Below are positions 37,257 to 46,698 of a stretch of DNA of 64,000 bases, one piece after another. Numbering within the stretch: the first letter of the stretch is position 1; the number at the start of each line of letters is the position of its first letter. The DNA lies in contig CAVRVS010000005.1 in assembly GCA_963724705.1 (NCBI GenBank), positions 310,001 to 374,000 of the forward strand, in the 5' to 3' direction. Position numbers and translations under genes: made by a program. A model generated the notes under the pieces. That model ran no database searches, was not told where the DNA came from, and saw nothing but the letters and a program-made list of their open reading frames with translations. Source of the stretch: DASQPR01 sp963724705 (GTDB lineage Bacteria; Actinomycetota; Actinomycetes; Mycobacteriales; Micromonosporaceae).

Positions 37257-39084
37257 TGTCTGATCCTTCACATCGATGGTGCGGGTGCGGCCGGCCGGGT
37301 CAGGCGGAGCTACCGACTTGGGGGCTGGTGGCTTCGGAGGTGGTGGGTGCGGGGCTGATCGGTGCGGAGGTGATGGGTGCGGGGCTGACCGGTGCGGGGC
37401 TGATGGGTGCGGGGCTGATCGGTGCGGCTGGTGATCGGCGCTGGTGAATTCGGCGCTGGTGAGTTCGGCGCTGGTGACCTCGGACGAGACCGTCGGGCTC
37501 GGCGTGGCGACACCGTCGGGTTGACGACCATCCGGCGCCAGGCGTCGGTAGACCCGATCTTGGTTCACCGCTTGAGCTTCCCACGTCCACGCGGCCAGGT
37601 CGATCCGGTCGTACGCGTTGCGGTACTGCTGTGGGTCGAAGATCACCGCTTTGACCGCGCGCGCGTAATCTTCGACGTCGTCGACCCGGAAGACCTCGCC
37701 CTGACCGGTCTCGCGGACCGTCGCCGGCCATGGTCTTGACGTCGCTGACCACGATGGGTAGCCGCGCGTGCGAGTACTCGAAGAATTTCGTGATGAGTTG
37801 GATTTCGTGGTTCAGCCAGTGGTGGATCGGGATGACGCCCGCGGTCGCGGTCGACAAGAAGCTGACGACGTCGGAGTGGGGCACGTACGGCAGCACGTGT
37901 AGCCGGTCCGCCGCACCAAGCTCCGCGGCTCTGGTCTTGAGGCCGTTGAGATATGAGCCGCTAGGAGCGTTGACCACGAACGCGACGTGCACACTCTCGA
38001 GCATCGGCATGGCCTCGACCATGACTCCCATGCCACGCTGCGCCGCGGCGGCGCCGCTGTAGACGACCAACGGTACGTCCGGTTCGAGCCCGCAGGCCGT
38101 TCGGATGTCGGTGGCACCCGTCGCCGACATATCGGCCGCGCTCGGTGTGTTGAGCACTACCGATGGCAGCTCGGCGAGCGAATAGTCCCGCTTGAGCATC
38201 TCGGCGAGCTCGTCGGAGACGGTGATGACGGCATCCGCGTACCGCGCGTACTCACGTTCGTGAGCGTGGTTGGCGACCAGCCAACGGTGGTTGTTCGCCC
38301 GGGGCTTCACACCGGGCAGGTACTCGTGCACGTCCCAGACGAGCTTGATGTCGCGGTTCGCCGCCCGGGCGCGGATCTTGGCACGGGCACCGACGCCGAG
38401 CATGCGGAAGTCGTTGGCGTAGATGATGTCGGGCTTCAGCCGATCCACAACGGGGCCGAAAGCCAACTCGTAGTCCCAGAGCTGCGGCTCGAGTCGGCGC
38501 CAGGATCGCTCATCGCTGACCGTGCGCCAGAACCATGTGTACGCGCGGTCCGACGGTCCGCGCAGCGACCCGCGATAGCGCTTTGCCGTGGTGAGTTGCC
38601 AGCGGCGGAACGACACCCACTTCTTGAGGACGGCGGCGGCGGCGGACTGGAGCCGCACACTCTGCTGCTCCCAGATCGAGGGCCGCTTGTCGCTCAGCTT
38701 CATGAGCGCGCGCCGTACGGTCAGATCCGCCTGCCACGCTCGAACGGTCTGGGCCCGTTGCTCCGCGATCCCGGTCGGCGGATAGGCGAACGGTCCGCTG
38801 AGCCACCGCCGCCGGAACTCGTGCCGGCGGGCCCGCAGCGGACTCGGCATGGGCAGAAGTTGAACCTCCGCCAAACCGAGCTTCCAGGTCTCGCCACTCG
38901 AGGTCGGTGATCGGCCGAGCAGGATGACGTCCCAGCCACCCGCGGCAGCCGACATTGCGGTCTTCTGCACACGCGAGTCACCGTTGACCCCGTTGTCAAC
39001 GAGCATCACGATGCGAGCGGGCGCACGGTTGTCCGCCACCGACCGGGTCGGTGTCCGTTGGTCTTTCACGTCTACTTCCGCCAC
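37257..39084 (-). pseudogene. Glycosyltransferase family 4, frameshifted, possibly fused to WbpA
   Basis: GTG 39084 with GAGG 7 nt upstream. The frame gives VMLVDNGVNGDSRVQKTAM, VWDVHEYLPG, YADAVITVSDELAEML and KFFEYSHARLPIVVSDVKTM, parallel to the GT4 at 32751. At 37724-37727 one extra base throws it off. Skipping it yields TVRETGQGEVFRVDDVEDYA and WTWEAQAVNQDRVYRRLAPD, the same ending as the paralogue. That corrected frame then runs through a Ser/Ala/Pro/His pentapeptide tail straight into wbpA without a stop. Either the product is a GT-dehydrogenase fusion or the gene has lost its own stop. Confidence 0.8.
37322..37485. repeat. 15-bp tandem repeats in the GT4-WbpA junction
   Basis: The cleanest block, 37346-37420, is five units of GGTGCGGGGCTGATC with few changes. 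CTGG/CTGA-type cores continue at 15-bp steps on both sides (37325, 37340; 37441, 37456, 37471). On the coding (minus) strand it gives SAPHR/SAPHP pentapeptides, then TSAE-type units. Confidence 0.85.
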
Positions 39085-39131
39085 GTGCTTACCTCACGCT
39101 CGTTCAGGATCGGGGGCGTATCGAGGGGTTG

Positions 39132-40874
39132 TCATCGCTCAATGACGTCAGGACCGGACCGGTCCGGCGACTGGCGCCGGATTCCCGGATCCGGCCGGTC
39201 GGGGATCGACGCTCCGGCGGGGTCAGTGCCACCGCCGACCATCCAGTCGAATTGATGCTTGATGACTGTCCAGTCCCAGGTGGCCAGCGCATGGGCCGAT
39301 GCCTCGGCGCCGGTCTTCCGCCACACCTCCTCCGAGGCGGTGGCGGCCAGGATGCGATCGGCCGCTTCTTGTGGCGTATCGACCACCCACTCCGGCGGGA
39401 ACAGGGTGCGGGCGCCATTCTTCCTGCCGGCGAAGAACGGCCAGTCCCGGACGACCGGCACGGCGCCGCTGGCCGCGCCCTCGACGAGACCGCAATGAAA
39501 GCTTTCGCGAACCGAGCTGCTCACGACGACACCGACGTCACTCAATGCGTCCGGCATGTCGCTGACATGCCCTGGCCGCGACACGACGCCGGACGACTCC
39601 AGGTCGGCGATGTCACTGTGGAGAAGATCCGCGTACCGTCGGGCGTCCTCGCTTGCGTCTGCGTTGAGGTCGCTGCCGAACAGGACCAGTCGGTAGCGGT
39701 CGTCCTGGGTACGGAGGCGTCGGAGCACATCGACCGCCCAGCGGGGATCCTTCGCGACCGCCTTGATGCCGACGACGGCCAGGGTAAAGCGCGCGTCCGG
39801 GTCCTTCTCGCAAGCGAAGCGCTGCAAGTCCATCGCGTTGTCGATCACGTGCAGGCGGGAGCCGCCCGACGTCAAGCCAGGCACCGCCGCCGTGACCAGG
39901 TCGCGGAGATGATCGGACACGAAGATCACGTCGTCGACTCGCGAGAAGTCGACAAGGTGCGGCCACGCGGTGAACGCCTCGAAGCTGTGCAGGCGGACGA
40001 CGATTCGCGTGGGACCGGGGTCGATCATCGAAAACAACACCGCCAGTGCAGCGCACCAGTCGACGAATACGACATCGGCCCATTCGACCTGCGGTTGTAG
40101 CCACGCCGCGACCTTGTCGCCATACGCCGACTGCCCCGAGAGAATGTGTTCGGCCATCGACCGCTGGTTACTCATCAGCGCGATGCCCGACGCGTCGCCC
40201 GTTGGGTCGAAGAAACGCATCTCGACGCCCGGCATCTCATCGAAGTGTCGCTGAATAGGCTCGATAAAGCCGTGGTTTCCATAGGTCGCCAGCAGGATGC
40301 GTACGGGCCGCCCGGGCAGGGGCGGCGCGGCCGCTTCGGACCGTCCGCGGGGCGCCGACAACGCCTGGACAGCCGTGCTGTCGTGCCACGCGGCCAGGAA
40401 GCGACCGGCATCCTCGGCCAAGGGCGACGTCAGACGATCGAAGTGAAGTCGCCGGTCGAAGAGCAGGCGCTGGACCGCCTGGACCGACGCGACGGAGCCG
40501 GGGATGTCGCCTTTGGCGAGCGACTTGTCGGCAAACTCGAGTTCAGCGGCGGCAGCAGCAGTGAGTCCGGGCGGTGTCCCGAAACGGATCTGTGCGTTCG
40601 TATAGCGCAACAGCAGGTCCGAGCGTAACCGTCCGCGCTTGATCCGTCGCAGGACGTTGTGCGAGAGCCGGGCGGCGAGCGCCGAAAGCCCGGCATCGAT
40701 CAGGCTGGAGTGAACCCGATCGGCCAGCTCAACACGCACCGAATCGGGGAGACCGGGCGCGGACACCGTGGCGGTCCACAAGCGGGCGGCCACCCGCGAA
40801 TGCGCGATCGTCGGCGGGACGACGGTGCGCAGCGCCGTCCTCACCCTCCGCCGAGCCGACTGTGCGGCACTCAT
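39132..40874 (-). CDS. GT-B glycosyltransferase, short paralogue
   Basis: 580 aa from ATG 40874; GAGG abuts the ATG, so the start is not certain. N-terminal helical region, then ILLATYGNHGFIEPIQRHFD, VVFVDWCAALAVLFSMIDPG, VVRLHSFEAFTAWPHLVDFS, FVSDHLRDLV, DNAMDLQRF and SVRESFHCGLVEGAASGAVP. It aligns by eye with residues about 140-712 of the protein at 30573 but lacks that protein's N-terminal Rossmann domain. It is followed 47 bp later by the GT4 paralogue, repeating the gene order of the + strand arm. Confidence 0.82.
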   Translation of the reverse strand: MSAAQSARRRVRTALRTVVPPTIAHSRVAARLWTATVSAPGLPDSVRVELADRVHSSLIDAGLSALAARLSHNVLRRIKRGRLRSDLLLRYTNAQIRFGTPPGLTAAAAAELEFADKSLAKGDIPGSVASVQAVQRLLFDRRLHFDRLTSPLAEDAGRFLAAWHDSTAVQALSAPRGRSEAAAPPLPGRPVRILLATYGNHGFIEPIQRHFDEMPGVEMRFFDPTGDASGIALMSNQRSMAEHILSGQSAYGDKVAAWLQPQVEWADVVFVDWCAALAVLFSMIDPGPTRIVVRLHSFEAFTAWPHLVDFSRVDDVIFVSDHLRDLVTAAVPGLTSGGSRLHVIDNAMDLQRFACEKDPDARFTLAVVGIKAVAKDPRWAVDVLRRLRTQDDRYRLVLFGSDLNADASEDARRYADLLHSDIADLESSGVVSRPGHVSDMPDALSDVGVVVSSSVRESFHCGLVEGAASGAVPVVRDWPFFAGRKNGARTLFPPEWVVDTPQEAADRILAATASEEVWRKTGAEASAHALATWDWTVIKHQFDWMVGGGTDPAGASIPDRPDPGIRRQSPDRSGPDVIER

Positions 40875-41252
40875 CCTCGAAGCCGGAGGCTGACGTCCCA
40901 GATACCGGAACGTTCCACGATCATGAGGGGATAGATTCCTTAGCGAGTTGCCGGCCCGGATCGATTCGAAACCCTGGTCGAGCGTCGAGTGTCGTCGAAT
41001 AGCGCCGCAAGTATGCCACACCGGGACTACTGCCACGAGTGCCCATACGAGCGGGCATGGACGGGTGTTGGGGCGGTCGAGTCGATGACATCTCGTGCCG
41101 GGTGAGGAGGCGATTGGCACCGCCGTCGCAACGGATGACACGATAATTATGGCGCTCGCGCTACCGCCCCGATATGGCTGCTGGCACGGGTGCGTCCGCA
41201 CGCTCATCTCCCGGCCATGCCGCCGGCTCACACGAACGAGGAAGAAATCCGG
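40875..41252. other. Divergent intergenic region
   Basis: It separates the minus-strand GT from the plus-strand dehydrogenase and must hold both promoters. GATAAT (41142-41147) is a -10-like box on the plus strand, but no -35 at proper spacing is seen. No gene found. Confidence 0.4.
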
Positions 41253-42536
41253 ATGAAGATCTGCGTAGTCGCGCTGGGCAAGATCGGACTGCCCCTCGCG
41301 GTCCAGTTCGCCAGCAAAGGCCACGAGGTGGTCGGCGCGGACGTCTCGCAACACGTCGTGGACCTCGTCAACGACGGCATGGTCCCATTCCCCGGCGAGG
41401 CCGATCTCGACGTGAAGCTCAAGGAGTCGGTCGCGGCCGGTTTGATGACCGCGACCACGGACACCGCGGCGGCGGTTGCGCAGAGCGAGGCGGTCGTCGT
41501 GGTCGTGCCGCTGTTCGTCGATGCGGACGGGACGCCCGACTTCGGCTGGATGGACAACGCGACGCAGGCGATCGCCCGGGGCCTCAAGCCGGGGACGCTG
41601 GTGAGCTACGAGACGACTCTGCCGGTGGGCACGACCCGCGGCCGCTGGGCGCCGATGCTCGAGCAGGGCTCCGGCCTCACTGCCGGTCGGGACTTCTTCC
41701 TGGTCTTCAGCCCGGAACGTGTCCTCACCGGCCGGGTCTTCGCCGACCTGCGTCGCTATCCGAAGCTCATCGGTGGCATCGACGAGGCGTCGGCCCGTCG
41801 CGGCGTGGAGTTCTATACATCGGTCCTCGACTTCGACGATCGCGCCGACCTGCAGCGTCCCAACGGGGTGTGGGACCTGGGCTCGGCCGAAGCGTCGGAG
41901 ATGGCGAAGCTCGCCGAGACGACGTATCGCGACGTCAACATCGGCCTCGCGAATCAGTTCGCGCGCTTCGCCGACACGGTCGGCATCGACGTGACGAAGG
42001 TCATCGAGGCGTGCAATACGCAGCCGTACAGCCACATCCACCAGCCCGGCATCGCGGTCGGCGGCCACTGCATCCCCATCTATCCGCGGATGTACCTGTG
42101 GAACGACCCGGCGGCGACGGTTGTCCGGTCTGCCCGCGAGGCGAACGCGGACATGCCGGAGTACGCGGTCTCGCTCCTGGAGTCGGCCTACGGCGATCTG
42201 TCGGGCGTCGGTGTGCTCGTCCTGGGCGCGTCGTATCGGGGCGCGGTCAAGGAGACGGCGTTCTCCGGCGTCTTCCCGACCGTGGCCGCGCTCCGCTCCC
42301 GCGGCGCGATGCCGTACGTGTCCGACCCGATGTACAGCTCGGCGGAACTGTCGGCGCTCGGGCTCCCGCCGCACGCCGGTGAACCGGTGGCGGCCGCTGT
42401 GATCCAGGCCGACCACGCTGAATACCGGTCGTTGTCCGCCACCGACCTCCCCGGCATACGCGTGCTGGTGGACGGGCGTCGGGTCACGGATCCGGCACGT
42501 TGGGCCGGCGTGGAGCGCATCGTCATCGGCGGCTGA
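41253..42536 (+). CDS. Nucleotide-sugar (UDP-HexNAc uronate) dehydrogenase
   Basis: 427 aa from ATG 41253 (GAGGAAG 8 nt upstream). NAD fold ICVVALGKIGLPLAVQFASK, SYETTLPVGTTRGRW, FFLVFSPERVLTGRVF and catalytic Cys C273 in AVGGHCIPIYPRMYLW. It differs from the WbpA-like enzyme: SPERVLTG in place of SPERxxPGN, and Tyr after CIPI. It is closer in motifs to the WecC/TviB side of the family. Inference: makes a second uronic acid (for example a ManNAcA-type or plain HexNAcA sugar) for the same glycan. Stands alone at the right edge of the locus. Confidence 0.82.
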   Translation: MKICVVALGKIGLPLAVQFASKGHEVVGADVSQHVVDLVNDGMVPFPGEADLDVKLKESVAAGLMTATTDTAAAVAQSEAVVVVVPLFVDADGTPDFGWMDNATQAIARGLKPGTLVSYETTLPVGTTRGRWAPMLEQGSGLTAGRDFFLVFSPERVLTGRVFADLRRYPKLIGGIDEASARRGVEFYTSVLDFDDRADLQRPNGVWDLGSAEASEMAKLAETTYRDVNIGLANQFARFADTVGIDVTKVIEACNTQPYSHIHQPGIAVGGHCIPIYPRMYLWNDPAATVVRSAREANADMPEYAVSLLESAYGDLSGVGVLVLGASYRGAVKETAFSGVFPTVAALRSRGAMPYVSDPMYSSAELSALGLPPHAGEPVAAAVIQADHAEYRSLSATDLPGIRVLVDGRRVTDPARWAGVERIVIGG

Positions 42537-42662
42537 CCGCACATTCTCTGCCCGGCCGGCGACGGCGTTCGGCCGGTCGGCAGCGGGCGAGCAGACGGCA
42601 TCGGGCCGGGCGCAGCGCGCCCGGCCCGATCTTGTTCGGTGCGGTTGCGCGACGTCCCGGAG

Positions 42663-42694
42663 TAGTTCGTCGACCGAACTAAACGTGCTAACAT
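42663..42694 (+). promoter_or_regulatory. marR promoter and operator
   Basis: TAGTTCG (42663-42669) and CGAACTA (42675-42681) form a perfect 7-bp inverted repeat, the usual MarR-type site. TTCGTC (42666-42671), 17 bp, TAACAT (42689-42694), 6 nt to GTG 42701: leaderless and overlapped by the operator, so autorepression is likely. Confidence 0.65.
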
Positions 42695-42700
42695 CGGGGT

Positions 42701-43219
42701 GTGGCTGATGTGGCGGTTGAGAAGCGGATGCGGACCACCACGGCTGAGGCATCCGGCCGCACACGCGGCGACCGGGAGCCCGACGAGGTGGCCATCGCCG
42801 CCGTCCGCGGTCTGGCGCGGGTGTCCCGGATGCTCGAGAAGGCCTCGACCGAGCTGAGCCTGGCGAATTATCGCGTGCTCGCCGCGATCGGCTCTGGCGA
42901 CGAGCGCGCATCACGGGTGGGGCGCAATCTCGCCCTCGGCAAGCCGACCGTGAGTGCGACGGTCGACTCCCTGTGTCAGCGCGGTCTGGTCAGCCGGTCG
43001 AGTGTCGGTGACGACCACCGCGCCGTCGCGCTCAGGCTGACCGTCGAGGGCCAAGCCGTGCTCGATCGGGTCGAGCGGGCCATGGTCGAACGGATTGCCG
43101 ACCTGGCCGCACGCAGCCCGGACGGACCTCGGTTGATGGAAGCCTTGTCCTGGCTTGGTGCCGCCATGGATGACGCGCTCGCGCACCGCACCGCCGCCGA
43201 CCCGACGTCGGCCCGATGA
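42701..43219 (+). CDS. MarR-family transcriptional regulator
   Basis: 172 aa, GTG start set by the leaderless promoter. Winged helix in residues about 55-125: LSLANYRVLAAIGSGDERAS, VGRNLALGKPTVSATVDSL, CQRGLVSRSSVGDDHRAVAL. Dimerisation helices flank it. It is followed 46 bp later by an MFS exporter, the classic regulator-efflux layout, so it probably represses both. Ligand unknown. Confidence 0.88.
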   Translation: MADVAVEKRMRTTTAEASGRTRGDREPDEVAIAAVRGLARVSRMLEKASTELSLANYRVLAAIGSGDERASRVGRNLALGKPTVSATVDSLCQRGLVSRSSVGDDHRAVALRLTVEGQAVLDRVERAMVERIADLAARSPDGPRLMEALSWLGAAMDDALAHRTAADPTSAR

Positions 43220-43265
43220 TGGCAGCGTGCGAGCGCCGGCGCCGGTACGTACCAGGGGAGTCGCG

Positions 43266-44639
43266 GTGACCGCCACCACCGGCGACCGCAAGTCGACCGG
43301 CGGCGGCACGCTCGACGGCGGTCCATCCACCGACGATGCTCCGCCCGCCAGCGCCGCCCCGATCACCGACGGGCCGGACGACGAGTCGTTCGATGCCGAA
43401 TCGTTTGACGGCACACGCGGTGCCGGCGGCATGTTCGCCTCACTGCACATCCATAACTACCGGCTCTACTTCTTCGGCCAGAGCACGTCGGTCGCCGGCA
43501 ACTGGATGCAGAACGTCGCGATCAGCTGGGTCGTCCTGCAGCTCAGCCACAGCGGATTCGTGCTGGGGGCGATGACGGCCGCGCGGTTCGTGCCGTTGCT
43601 GCTGCTCGGGCCTTGGGGCGGTCTTGTCACCGACCGGTCGGACAAGCGCCGGATCATGGTGATCACCCAGACGTGCCTAGCCCTGCTGTCGCTGGTGCTG
43701 GCCCTGCTGTCGTTGACCGGCCACGTGTCGCTGGGCGCGCTCATCGCGGTGGTCGTCGCACTCGGCGTCGTGAACGTGTTCGACGGCCCAGCCCGGCAGA
43801 GCCTGATCAGCAACATGGTTGGACGCGATCGCATCGCCAATGCCATTGCGCTCAACTCGATCGCGATGAACACGTCGCGCATCGTCGGCCCGGCGGTTGG
43901 TGGTGTGCTCATCGCCACGGTCGGCGTGACGCCGTGTTTCTTCTTCAATGCGGTCTCGTTCATCGCGGTCATCGGCAGTCTCGTCGCGATGCGCACGTCC
44001 GAGCTGATGCCCTCGCAACGCGAGGTCCGTTCCAAAGGCCAGATCCGTGCGGGATTGCGCTACATCGCCGATACACCGGCGCTGATGGCTCCGCTCGTCA
44101 TGGTCGTGGTCACCGGTACGTTCGCGTGGGAGTTCCCGGTGACGCTGCCGTTGCTGACGACGCAGACGTTTCACGGCAGCGCGGCCGTCTACGGCACGAT
44201 CACGGCGTGTCTTGGCCTGGGCTCGATCGCCGGCGCGCTGGCCGCGGCGAAACGCCGCCGCCTGAGCGTGCGATCGCTGTCGTTGTCCGCGGCGATCTGG
44301 GGCCTTCTCATCGCGGCGGCGGCGGCGGCCCCGAACCTTGCCGTGCTCTACTGCGTGATCATGCTGGTCGGCTCGGCCGCGATCACCTTCAACTCGGCGG
44401 CCAAGACGCTGTTGCAACTGGAGAGCGCGCCGCAGATGCGCGGCCGGGTGATGGCCATCTGGTCGATGTCCTGGCAGGGCACCACCGTCATCGGCGCGCC
44501 GATCGTCGGTGCCATCGGCGGTTCGTTCGGTGCGCGCTACGCGCTGCTGGTCGGCGGTGTGGCGTCCCTGGCGGTCGGCGCCTTCTACCTCGTGGCCCGG
44601 CGCAAGACGACCGACCACCTGGCCTTCGGTTCGGACTAG
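43266..44639 (+). CDS. MFS transporter (enterobactin/macrolide-exporter-like)
   Basis: 457 aa from GTG 43266 (GGGGAG 5 nt upstream). An acidic, Asp/Ser/Gly-rich 55-residue N-terminal tail precedes the membrane part. Twelve helices: YRLYFFGQSTSVAGNWMQNV at TM1, the MFS loop motif WGGLVTDRSDKRR after TM2, and the DGPARQSLISNMVGRD segment of the MFS_3 group. Known role: proton-driven efflux of drugs or siderophores. Likely controlled by the adjacent MarR. Confidence 0.87.
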   Translation: MTATTGDRKSTGGGTLDGGPSTDDAPPASAAPITDGPDDESFDAESFDGTRGAGGMFASLHIHNYRLYFFGQSTSVAGNWMQNVAISWVVLQLSHSGFVLGAMTAARFVPLLLLGPWGGLVTDRSDKRRIMVITQTCLALLSLVLALLSLTGHVSLGALIAVVVALGVVNVFDGPARQSLISNMVGRDRIANAIALNSIAMNTSRIVGPAVGGVLIATVGVTPCFFFNAVSFIAVIGSLVAMRTSELMPSQREVRSKGQIRAGLRYIADTPALMAPLVMVVVTGTFAWEFPVTLPLLTTQTFHGSAAVYGTITACLGLGSIAGALAAAKRRRLSVRSLSLSAAIWGLLIAAAAAAPNLAVLYCVIMLVGSAAITFNSAAKTLLQLESAPQMRGRVMAIWSMSWQGTTVIGAPIVGAIGGSFGARYALLVGGVASLAVGAFYLVARRKTTDHLAFGSD

Positions 44640-44696
44640 CGTTCGATCTCAGCATCGGGGCGGTCACTACCCGGTGGCCGGGCATAATGTTTCAGC

Positions 44697-45668
44697 GTGC
44701 ACAACATGATGCTGACCTGGCAGCAGTCGACGGAGCTGACCGCCGCGCTCGCCATCGCCGGACTCGGCTTCCGTTGTGCGCGTCCGGCATGGACCCGGGT
44801 CGCCGCGGCGTTCGCGTTCGAGGCATCGCTGATCGCCGCGCTCTACTCCGTCTGGCAGTTCGTCGGCAACCGTACGGTCTCCGACGAGCCGACCGCCGTG
44901 CGCCATGCGCAGTGGGTCGACCGACTCGAGCAGGCGCTCCACTTTCCCTCGGAACGGTCGGTCCAGCATCTCGTGCTCGGGCACCCGACGCTCGTGCAGG
45001 CGACAAATCTGTACTACGACACGATGCACTTCGCGATGATCTTCGTGTTCCTGCTGTGGCTGTTCGTCCGGCACCGCGATCGCTACGGGCCGGTGCGGAC
45101 CGTACTCGCCGTCTCCACACTGGTCTGCCTGGTGATCTCGTTTGTGCCGGTGGCGCCGCCGCGGATCCTCGCCGGCGCGGGATTCGTCGACACCGCCGTG
45201 CTCTACGGCCAGTCCGTGTACGCCAGCGACGCCGCCAACGAGCTGTCCGCCATGCCGTCGGTCCATGTGCTGTGGGCCGTTCTGATCGCGTGGTATGCCG
45301 TACGGATCGGGCGCGGCCGGTGGCGCGTGCTCGGCCCGATCCACGCCGCCGTGACGATTTTCGTCGTGGTGTGCACGGCGAATCACTGGTGGCTCGACGG
45401 TGTCGTCGCGGTCGCCGTGCTGGCGGTGTGCGCCTGGGCGCAGATTGGTGTGGCGGCCGGTCGGGCCGCATGGCAGGTTCGCCGGTCGATCGGAGCGCCC
45501 GCGCCGGCTCTGAACGCGCCGGCTCTGAACGCGCCGGCTCTGACCGCGCCGGCTCTGACCGCGCCGGGTCTGAACGCGCGGGGGCTGAACGCACCGGTGG
45601 GGGAGGCGTCCGAGCCCGTCGCGGCGAACGGCGCGGATGATCCCGTACCGGCTCGGCTGGAAGCCTGA
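44697..45668 (+). CDS. PAP2-superfamily membrane protein (inositol phosphotransferase-like)
   Basis: 323 aa, GTG 44697 (ATG 44706 also possible); CATAAT at 44683-44688 suggests a nearly leaderless mRNA. Six hydrophobic segments. The PAP2 phosphatase motifs are LSAMPSVHVLWAVLIAW and NHWWLDGVVAV, i.e. the C2 (SxxxSVH) and C3 (HxxxD) parts of the Aur1/Ipt1-like group. The last 50 residues include a PALNA pentapeptide repeat from a 15-bp DNA repeat. Likely acts on lipid phosphates in the membrane. Confidence 0.82.
   Translation: MHNMMLTWQQSTELTAALAIAGLGFRCARPAWTRVAAAFAFEASLIAALYSVWQFVGNRTVSDEPTAVRHAQWVDRLEQALHFPSERSVQHLVLGHPTLVQATNLYYDTMHFAMIFVFLLWLFVRHRDRYGPVRTVLAVSTLVCLVISFVPVAPPRILAGAGFVDTAVLYGQSVYASDAANELSAMPSVHVLWAVLIAWYAVRIGRGRWRVLGPIHAAVTIFVVVCTANHWWLDGVVAVAVLAVCAWAQIGVAAGRAAWQVRRSIGAPAPALNAPALNAPALTAPALTAPGLNARGLNAPVGEASEPVAANGADDPVPARLEA
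45501..45597. repeat. 15-bp tandem repeat in PAP2 gene
   Basis: Six units of GCGCCGGCTCTGAAC (45501-45590), the last two degenerate, plus a partial seventh. They encode PALNA, PALNA, PALTA, PALTA, PGLNA, RGLNA. Confidence 0.9.
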
Positions 45669-45682
45669 CCGCCGCGGCGCCG

Positions 45683-46615
45683 TCAGGTCGTCGCCCGCGC
45701 GACCACGACGTCGCCGGAGAGCCGGCCGTGGGGAGCGTCGCTCGTGATCGCGCCCGCGTGCCGCAGCGCGGAGATCACCCGGGTGGCATCCGAGGCACGG
45801 TAGATCGTCTCGGCCAACGCGAAGTGCCGCAACTGCGTCACCGTCTGCGGGCCGGCGGCGTCGAGATGGCTCAGGAGCGCGCGCCGCAGGGGACCTGGAT
45901 GAGGCTCGAGCGAGATGTCCTGCAAATGACCGTCCGGGTCGGTCGGGTCGCGGTAGCGCACTCCGGCGTATTCGTCGACCGACCACAGCGCGTTCTTGAA
46001 GGCGTCCAAGCTGTTGGCTCGATCGGTGGCCAGGCTCACCAGCCGCGCATCTCCGTCGGCGGCCAGGAATTCGACGCCGGTCGTCAGCGTAAATCCGTTG
46101 CCGTGGAACGTGTCGCGCTGTCGAGCCCAGTCGCCCGCGGGCAGAACGGCGATCTGCTCGACCGGCCGACCGGCCCGATGCAGTCCGGCAACGGGCGCGG
46201 CGACATCGGCGTACACGAGTAGTGGTGCCCCAGCCGAACCGGCAGCAGTCATCGCCGCGGCCAATAGTTTCTCGGGCTCGCCATCTACCGCGTGCACGGC
46301 CAGGTTCGCCGGGGTCCGGAGGTCAGCTTGTACGCGTTCCAGATGTGCTCCGACGGCCGCGTCCGGTCCGACGACAAGGTAGGTCAGCTTGCGCGCCCGC
46401 AGCAGGTCGTCGAACTCGGCGAAGCCGCGCAGCGCAGCCTCGGCGGTGGCGGCGTGCGGCTCGCTCAGATCGCTGGTCTGCGCGCGATCGTGGGGGACAT
46501 CCGATCCCGACCATGCATACGCAAACGTCACGCGCTTCGCGCTGTGCAACGCGGCCGGCGTCCACACGTCCAGATACCGGACGAGCAATTCGCGCGTGAC
46601 GCCGGCGATGGTCAT
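45683..46615 (-). CDS. Hypothetical protein with Rossmann-like body and winged-helix-like end
   Basis: 310 aa, not recognised. The middle shows alternating strands and helices (LTYLVVGPDAAVGAHLERV; GAPLLVYADVAAPVAGL) and a region VEFLAADGDARLVSLATDRA. The C-terminal 70 residues (LLSHLDAAGPQTVTQLRHFA, TRVISALRHAGAITS) look like a winged helix. The overall shape is vaguely like TcmP-type three-Cys-motif partner proteins, but I cannot confirm that. Convergent with the PAP2 gene. Confidence 0.6.
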   Translation of the reverse strand: MTIAGVTRELLVRYLDVWTPAALHSAKRVTFAYAWSGSDVPHDRAQTSDLSEPHAATAEAALRGFAEFDDLLRARKLTYLVVGPDAAVGAHLERVQADLRTPANLAVHAVDGEPEKLLAAAMTAAGSAGAPLLVYADVAAPVAGLHRAGRPVEQIAVLPAGDWARQRDTFHGNGFTLTTGVEFLAADGDARLVSLATDRANSLDAFKNALWSVDEYAGVRYRDPTDPDGHLQDISLEPHPGPLRRALLSHLDAAGPQTVTQLRHFALAETIYRASDATRVISALRHAGAITSDAPHGRLSGDVVVARATT

Positions 46616-46698
46616 GCCCCAAGTGTGACGGGCTGACCGGTTCGCGGGCTAGGTTCCGGTCAGCCCGGCGCTCGTGGCGGCCCAGCGGCAGGCGATGA

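Noticed and set aside
41142..41147. GATAAT as -10 of the second dehydrogenase gene with TTGGCA (41114) as -35
   Set aside because: The spacing would be 22 bp, too long for a normal promoter; left only as a weak box.
39132..42914. A single 1,260-codon minus-strand open frame
   Set aside because: Only the part from ATG 40874 has family motifs. The rest is antisense to the nucleotide-sugar dehydrogenase at 41253 and is open because of GC-biased wobble positions.
43613..45640. A 675-codon plus-strand frame covering MFS and PAP2 genes
   Set aside because: It is a shifted frame of two well-supported genes.
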